Of a stretch of 10,016 nucleotides of DNA, positions 5,895 to 10,016 are shown piece by piece. How positions within the stretch are numbered: position 1 is the first letter of the stretch; every line of letters starts with the position of its first letter. Made by a program: the position numbers and the translations under genes. The notes under the pieces were generated by a model, which was given only the letters and a program-made list of their open reading frames with translations, made no database searches and was not told where the DNA came from. Source of the DNA: Flavobacterium psychrophilum (GTDB taxonomy: Bacteria; Bacteroidota; Bacteroidia; Flavobacteriales; Flavobacteriaceae); the NCBI GenBank assembly GCA_945907225.1, contig CAMDSN010000044.1, positions 1-10,016 on the forward strand, in the 5' to 3' direction.

Positions 5895-7019
5895 TTAATC
5901 TACTGATATAACTTTTGTGATAGTATTAATTTTGAATTTTCTTACTGCATCTGGTCCTATGTATTTAAAATTTGAATCCCCATCATTAGCATTTACTAAT
6001 TCAGAATCAATTGTATATCCATCATTTACATAAGAAGGGTAATTTTTGTTTGGGGAGCCCCAACTATCCCCGCCATCGTTAGCTAACCAAACTCTAAAGT
6101 TGGCATCACCTGCTGGGTTCATTCTAATTACAGCTTCATAAACTCCTGGAGCGATTAAACCTAACTCTGATTCATTACTACCTGACCAAGACCAACCACC
6201 TGGTGTAGCTGCTCCAACTAACCAATAAGAATTAGCGGCTGTAGCACCTTGAAAGGCAGTAATTGTTTTCTTGTTCTCATCAATTTTTAAACGATGAACA
6301 CCTGGTGCTCCGATAAATCTAAAATTAGAGTCACCATCATTTGCATTTTCGAAATTTGAACCAATCTTATATCCTAAACCTGTATAATAAGGAAAGTTTC
6401 TACCAGAATCCCAATTTCCTTCTTCGGTAAAAAATCTAAAAGTATCATTTGCAAAAGTAACGTTTGCTGTTAATACGTTATCATCACAAATTAAATTTAA
6501 AGGAGAATTCCAGTTCCAACCAGCAGAAGGAATTCCGGCACCTACAGCAAATTGACCTAGACATCCATAAGGTGTAACTAAATAGGTAATTGTATTAGAA
6601 TAAGCTGGCTCAGAAGAACCAACTGTAGCTTTAATTCTAATATCTACTGGGCTTTGAACAAATGGTGTTGCACCTGCTACCAATGCGGCAAAGTTAAGTT
6701 GCCCTGATTGAACAGTAATGAATTCACTTGTAGTAGTCGCTAAAACTTGAGCATTAGAAAAGTCAGATCCTACAGGCGCTAACTCAACTGAATATTGAAT
6801 TTCCGTAGGTGTTGAAAAATCAGGTTGTGACCAAGTCAAGGATATTCCTGGATTGGATGGAGTGTTTTCATTTAGAATAACAGAATCACCAGTTAATGGA
6901 GTTATTATTGAAAATGACTCTGCTGGTGTAATAAACTTTAAATCTTGCTCGTCTTCACACGAAGTTAAAAGAAAAGCACTTATTGCTAATACAAAAATTG
7001 ATTTTACTATTTTTTTCAT
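5895..7019 (-). CDS. susE: SusE-like starch-binding outer-membrane lipoprotein
   Basis: This 374-residue lipoprotein has a signal peptide ending in the lipobox LLTSC, with lipidated Cys21, followed by acidic residues (EDEQD) that in Bacteroidota often mark export to the cell surface. Residues about 30-150 form the N-terminal SusE Ig-like domain. Two tandem carbohydrate-binding modules follow (about 156-256 and 265-374), each with a Trp-rich start (GWNWN, GGWSWSG) and the shared string NANDGDSNF (225-233 and 343-351). The length is close to what I recall for Bacteroides SusE. Its role is to hold starch or maltooligosaccharides at the cell surface; it has no catalytic function. It starts 17 bp after the susD stop, so the two are co-transcribed. 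No separate SusF gene follows; the amylase gene comes next. Substrate is inferred from that neighbour and the family. Confidence 0.88.
   Translation of the reverse strand: MKKIVKSIFVLAISAFLLTSCEDEQDLKFITPAESFSIITPLTGDSVILNENTPSNPGISLTWSQPDFSTPTEIQYSVELAPVGSDFSNAQVLATTTSEFITVQSGQLNFAALVAGATPFVQSPVDIRIKATVGSSEPAYSNTITYLVTPYGCLGQFAVGAGIPSAGWNWNSPLNLICDDNVLTANVTFANDTFRFFTEEGNWDSGRNFPYYTGLGYKIGSNFENANDGDSNFRFIGAPGVHRLKIDENKKTITAFQGATAANSYWLVGAATPGGWSWSGSNESELGLIAPGVYEAVIRMNPAGDANFRVWLANDGGDSWGSPNKNYPSYVNDGYTIDSELVNANDGDSNFKYIGPDAVRKFKINTITKVISVD
5898..6554 (-). repeat. Tandem duplicated carbohydrate-binding module within susE
   Basis: The two C-terminal modules of the SusE protein are about 118 residues apart and align along their length. 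Matching landmarks are the Trp-rich start, NFPYY versus NYPSY, the nine-residue identity NANDGDSNF, FIGAPGVHRLKI versus YIGPDAVRKFKI, and a final ITAF versus ISVD strand. At DNA level the identity is limited to short stretches, so the duplication is old and not a recent recombination product. Confidence 0.7.
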
Positions 7020-7036
7020 CTTATTTTATTTTTTTA

Positions 7037-8659
7037 TTAATAACCTGTGTTTTGTGTTAAATTTGGGTTTGCTACTAAAGCTAGTTGTGGAATTGGAAAT
7101 AAATTACGGTTTGAAGAAATTGCCACGCCGCCGGCAGCATTACCCTTCCAAGCCCATATGTAAGTACCTCCTGAATATTTTCCAAATCGAATTAAATCTT
7201 GTCTTCTGTGAGCCTCCCAATGTAGTTCTCTTGATCTTTCATCAAGTAAAAAATCTAGAGTAACTTGATTTGCAGCAACATTAGCAAAATTTCCATCATT
7301 GGCTCGTTCTCTTAGAGCATTTATATAACCCAACGATTGTGAAGTAGTGTTTGCTTGAGAACTTCCATTAGTAGCTCCATCTTTTCTCATTTGAGCTTCA
7401 GCATACATTAAATAAGCATCGGCTAATCTGAAAAGTGGAAAATCAGTATCAACGAAAGTTGTATTAGATCCCGGTATACCATTTGAACTAACATTAGAAT
7501 ATTTAGCCAAAATATAACCTTGATTTCTATTATTAATGTCTAAGATTTCAAGAGATCTATTTCCTCCACCTGTAAGGGTTTTTCTAGCGTCAAAGTCGTA
7601 ATCAGCTCCGTTGAATTTTTCAACAAATTGTTTTCTAAGACGAATAGCTCCACCCCAACCTCCAGCGCCAACGCCTAAAGAGATTCCATTTTGTTCTAAC
7701 GAACCAACTGAACCATTTGTCATTACAGTTGTAGGCCCATAATTTTGTGTAACTGAGCCGTCTGACTGTATAGCAAAAATCATTTCAGTAGAAGTATCGT
7801 TATCAGCTTTAAAATTATCTAAATAATTTAGTTCTAAAACATATCCTCCAGCTATAATAGCTTCACATTGAGTCATACAATCTTGATATCTGTTTTGACC
7901 TATGTATACTTCTGCATTTAAATAAATTTTAGCTAAAATCATACGAGCAAATGCTTGATCTAATCGACCAGACTCATTTGTACGAGGTGCTTTCAATTCA
8001 GGTATAACAGCTGTCAATTCATCTTCAATGTATTCAAAAAGTTGTTGTCTATTGTATTCTACTCCAGCAACAGCTACAGGTTGATCTTCAGTATTAAATG
8101 CAGCTTTTCCAAAAAGATCCATTAAATGATAATATGCTAATGCTCTCATAGCTTTTATTTCATTTCTGTAATCTTCTATATCACTAAGTAAAGTTGGATC
8201 ATTAACACCTCTTGAAGAAAGTTTACTCGGAGTAGTTTGTCTTAAATACTCATTACATAAAGCTACATGAAACATTCCTCTACTAAACATCCCTCTAACA
8301 ATTACATTATCAGATGTCCAAATGTTGCGTTGTAAATCCCTAACACCTCCATCATTTTCGTAACTCCAAATGGCTTCATCTGTGGTAAGATTTTGTAAAT
8401 ACCATAAACAACGTCCGTATTGGCTCGTACCTGCGTCAATTCCACCAATATTTGATGAAGTTGGTCCATCTGTACCAGTCAATGCCAAGTTACCATAAAC
8501 ACCTGCTAAGCCTTTTTTGTAGGCATCTTGTGATCCAAAAAACTCATCCGAAAGGAATACCTGCGGATTTTCAGGTGTGATATCCAAATCGCTTTCACAT
8601 GATGTAAACATCAAATAAGCGAAAAAGATAAAAACGAAATTAATTTTAAATTTTTTCAT
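7037..8659 (-). CDS. susD: SusD/RagB-family starch-binding outer-membrane lipoprotein
   Basis: This 540-residue protein has a lipoprotein signal peptide ending FTSC (Cys21) followed by ESDLD, consistent with surface display. SusD hallmarks include the N-terminal DEFFGSQDAYKKGLAGVYGNL region (38-58), the TPR-type helix EIKAMRALAYYHLMDLFGKAAF (167-188), FPLFRLADAYLMYAEAQ (407-423), the conserved LLDERSRELHWEAHRRQDLIR segment (471-491), and the C-terminal LFPIPQ...NPNLTQNTGY (520-540). SusD forms the lid of the SusC transporter and captures glycans for it. It lies 8 bp downstream of susC, the standard pairing, and its length is normal. Several aromatic residues (for example IWAW at 501-504) could contact glucan rings, but the substrate is inferred from the adjacent amylase and SusE. 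Confidence 0.95.
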   Translation of the reverse strand: MKKFKINFVFIFFAYLMFTSCESDLDITPENPQVFLSDEFFGSQDAYKKGLAGVYGNLALTGTDGPTSSNIGGIDAGTSQYGRCLWYLQNLTTDEAIWSYENDGGVRDLQRNIWTSDNVIVRGMFSRGMFHVALCNEYLRQTTPSKLSSRGVNDPTLLSDIEDYRNEIKAMRALAYYHLMDLFGKAAFNTEDQPVAVAGVEYNRQQLFEYIEDELTAVIPELKAPRTNESGRLDQAFARMILAKIYLNAEVYIGQNRYQDCMTQCEAIIAGGYVLELNYLDNFKADNDTSTEMIFAIQSDGSVTQNYGPTTVMTNGSVGSLEQNGISLGVGAGGWGGAIRLRKQFVEKFNGADYDFDARKTLTGGGNRSLEILDINNRNQGYILAKYSNVSSNGIPGSNTTFVDTDFPLFRLADAYLMYAEAQMRKDGATNGSSQANTTSQSLGYINALRERANDGNFANVAANQVTLDFLLDERSRELHWEAHRRQDLIRFGKYSGGTYIWAWKGNAAGGVAISSNRNLFPIPQLALVANPNLTQNTGY

Positions 8660-8667
8660 AGTTTTTT

Positions 8668-10016
8668 TTAGAATTTTAAATTAGCACCAAATAAAATTTG
8701 TCTTTGACGTGGATAAATAGTATTATCCAAACCTCCATTGATTTCTGGATCCAATCCAGAATATTCAGTAATTATAAAAGCGTTTTGAACGCCTGTAAAT
8801 AAGCGTAATGATGCTTTACCTTCAAGCCATTCAGGGAATGTATAACCTAAAGTTATATTGTCCATTCTTAAAAAGGATCCATTTTCAACATAAATATCCG
8901 ATAAAGCTATTAAACCCGTAGGAACTGCAAAACCTGTATTATTGAACGAATTGGGTATATTAGCTAGCTGACCATCATTATTAACTGCATAATCCGAATA
9001 AGCCCTTGTAGCATTTACCTGATTCAATATTCTGTTGCCTATACTAGCTCTTAAGAAAAATGAAAAATCAAAGTTTTTATAATTCATGTTAGATGAAAAA
9101 CCAAAAACAGCATCTGGATCTGCATTCTTATATAAGTATCTATCATTTTCGTTCACAATTCCATCTCCATTCAAATCAGCAAATGCACCGTCTAATGGAC
9201 TTCCATCAGTATTATATAATTGCTTGTAAACAAAGAAAGAGTCTGGTGTAAATCCTACTCTTCTTATAAGAGAAGTTCCCCCAAAACCTGCTCCTGAACC
9301 TCCCAAAAACACTTCCGTTTGTCCCGCAGGTAATGATTCAATTCTTCTTTCAAACTTAGTAGCATTGAAATTTACATTCCAATTAAAATTATCTCCTTTA
9401 ACTACATCAGCATTTATATTTAACTCAAGACCTTTTGTAGAGAAGCTTCCACCGTTTGCTGGACCTTGGTTTCCAAAATTACTACCATCTGCATAAGGAG
9501 TTTCATTAAAATACAAATCATCTGTTAATTTATAAAATGCATCTAAACTTCCTGAAATTTTTCCGTTAAATAATCCATAATCTAAACCTATATTGTAAGA
9601 AGTTGTTTCCTCCCATTTTAAATTAGGATTATACGATTGAGGTACACCTACTACAAATGAATCTCCTCCAAAACTGTATTGAGAGTTTGGTAATCCGGTA
9701 GTATATCTTGGCAAGTAAAAATCTCCAACTGGAATAGCTTGCTGACCAGAAATACCCCAACCTAAACGTAGTTTTAAATCAGAAATTAATTTACTGTCTT
9801 TGAAAAAGTCTTCCTTCATTTTCCAGGCAAAAGCAGCTGATGGAAAATTACCCCAACGGTTTTCTTCAGAAAAACGGGAAGTTCCATCTCTTCTCATAGC
9901 AAGAGTAAGTAGATACTTGCCTTTAAAACCAATATTTGTTCTAGCAAAATATCCAATTAACACTTCGTCTGGACTTGCAGGAAAACTTTCTACAGCCGCT
10001 GAGTTATTTCTATTTC
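8668..10016 (-). CDS. susC: SusC/RagA-family TonB-linked outer-membrane transporter (C-terminal part, 5' end outside window)
   Basis: The frame is open from the right edge to a TAA at 8668-8670, giving 448 residues of a protein usually about 1000 long. A GTG at 9961-9963 could be taken as a start, but in-frame coding with conserved family sequence (ESFPASPDEV) continues upstream to the edge. The visible part is the beta-barrel region: LAMRRDGTSRFSEENRWGNFPSA, LKLRLGWGISGQQ, SYNIGLDYGLFNGKISGSLD, then a calcium-loop-like DLNGDGIVNENDR (codons near 9140-9178) and the final strand GANLKF with the C-terminal Phe that outer-membrane barrels use for assembly. It imports oligosaccharides across the outer membrane using TonB energy. 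It is followed by susD, susE and the amylase gene, which points to maltooligosaccharides. The plug, TonB box and promoter lie beyond the window. Confidence 0.95.
   Translation of the reverse strand, partial: NRNNSAAVESFPASPDEVLIGYFARTNIGFKGKYLLTLAMRRDGTSRFSEENRWGNFPSAAFAWKMKEDFFKDSKLISDLKLRLGWGISGQQAIPVGDFYLPRYTTGLPNSQYSFGGDSFVVGVPQSYNPNLKWEETTSYNIGLDYGLFNGKISGSLDAFYKLTDDLYFNETPYADGSNFGNQGPANGGSFSTKGLELNINADVVKGDNFNWNVNFNATKFERRIESLPAGQTEVFLGGSGAGFGGTSLIRRVGFTPDSFFVYKQLYNTDGSPLDGAFADLNGDGIVNENDRYLYKNADPDAVFGFSSNMNYKNFDFSFFLRASIGNRILNQVNATRAYSDYAVNNDGQLANIPNSFNNTGFAVPTGLIALSDIYVENGSFLRMDNITLGYTFPEWLEGKASLRLFTGVQNAFIITEYSGLDPEINGGLDNTIYPRQRQILFGANLKF

Noticed and set aside
6853..7263. A plus-strand open frame spanning the susD-susE junction
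   Set aside because: It crosses the starts and ends of two strongly supported minus-strand genes; its content is low-complexity.
9140..9178. Dockerin-like calcium motif DLNGDGIVNENDR suggesting a cellulosome link
   Set aside because: This single loop is a common element of SusC-family barrels and no cohesin or paired dockerin repeat is present.
9961..9963. GTG as a possible start of a short SusC-like protein
   Set aside because: Coding continues in frame to the window edge with conserved SusC residues, so the gene is cut by the window, not truncated.

Overview
The window looks like chromosomal DNA of a Flavobacterium-like member of the Bacteroidota (Flavobacteriaceae). The grounds are low GC content, A/T-rich gene starts without clear Shine-Dalgarno sites, a SusC/SusD/SusE set, a type IX secretion (T9SS) C-terminal sorting domain, and a class II HMG-CoA reductase next to a 'GYDIA' GHMP kinase, a pair typical of mevalonate-pathway Flavobacteriia. 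The assignment is by protein character; no 16S or marker gene is present. The window is almost fully coding, and no intergenic gap exceeds 100 bp.

Left edge (1-547): the 3' end of a plus-strand gene for a PpiD/SurA-type periplasmic peptidyl-prolyl isomerase. It converges on the minus-strand genes across a perfect 36-bp palindrome that probably terminates transcription from both sides. Everything to the right is on the minus strand.

Mevalonate block (546-2823, transcribed right to left): class II HMG-CoA reductase, then the GYDIA-family GHMP kinase 48 bp downstream. The gap carries what looks like a copy of a short dispersed flavobacterial repeat. The two genes probably supply isoprenoid precursors, with the remaining pathway genes elsewhere.

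Starch-utilisation block (2919-10016, transcribed right to left): susC-like TonB-dependent transporter (5' end beyond the window), susD-like lipoprotein, susE-like lipoprotein with two tandem carbohydrate-binding modules, then a 967-residue secreted multidomain GH13 alpha-amylase with a T9SS sorting domain. SusD and SusE would capture starch and maltooligosaccharides at the cell surface, the amylase would cut them outside the cell, and SusC would import the products using TonB energy. Hairpins lie between susE and the amylase gene (5840-5871) and between the amylase gene and HMG-CoA reductase (2864-2891), the latter inside a larger inverted repeat.

I found no phage, transposon, CRISPR, RNA gene or defence system, and no convincing undescribed system. 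The points most worth a second look are the structured RNA between the amylase and HMG-CoA reductase genes, the susE-amylase hairpin, the uncharacterised N-terminal modules of the amylase, and the undefined substrate of the GYDIA kinase.
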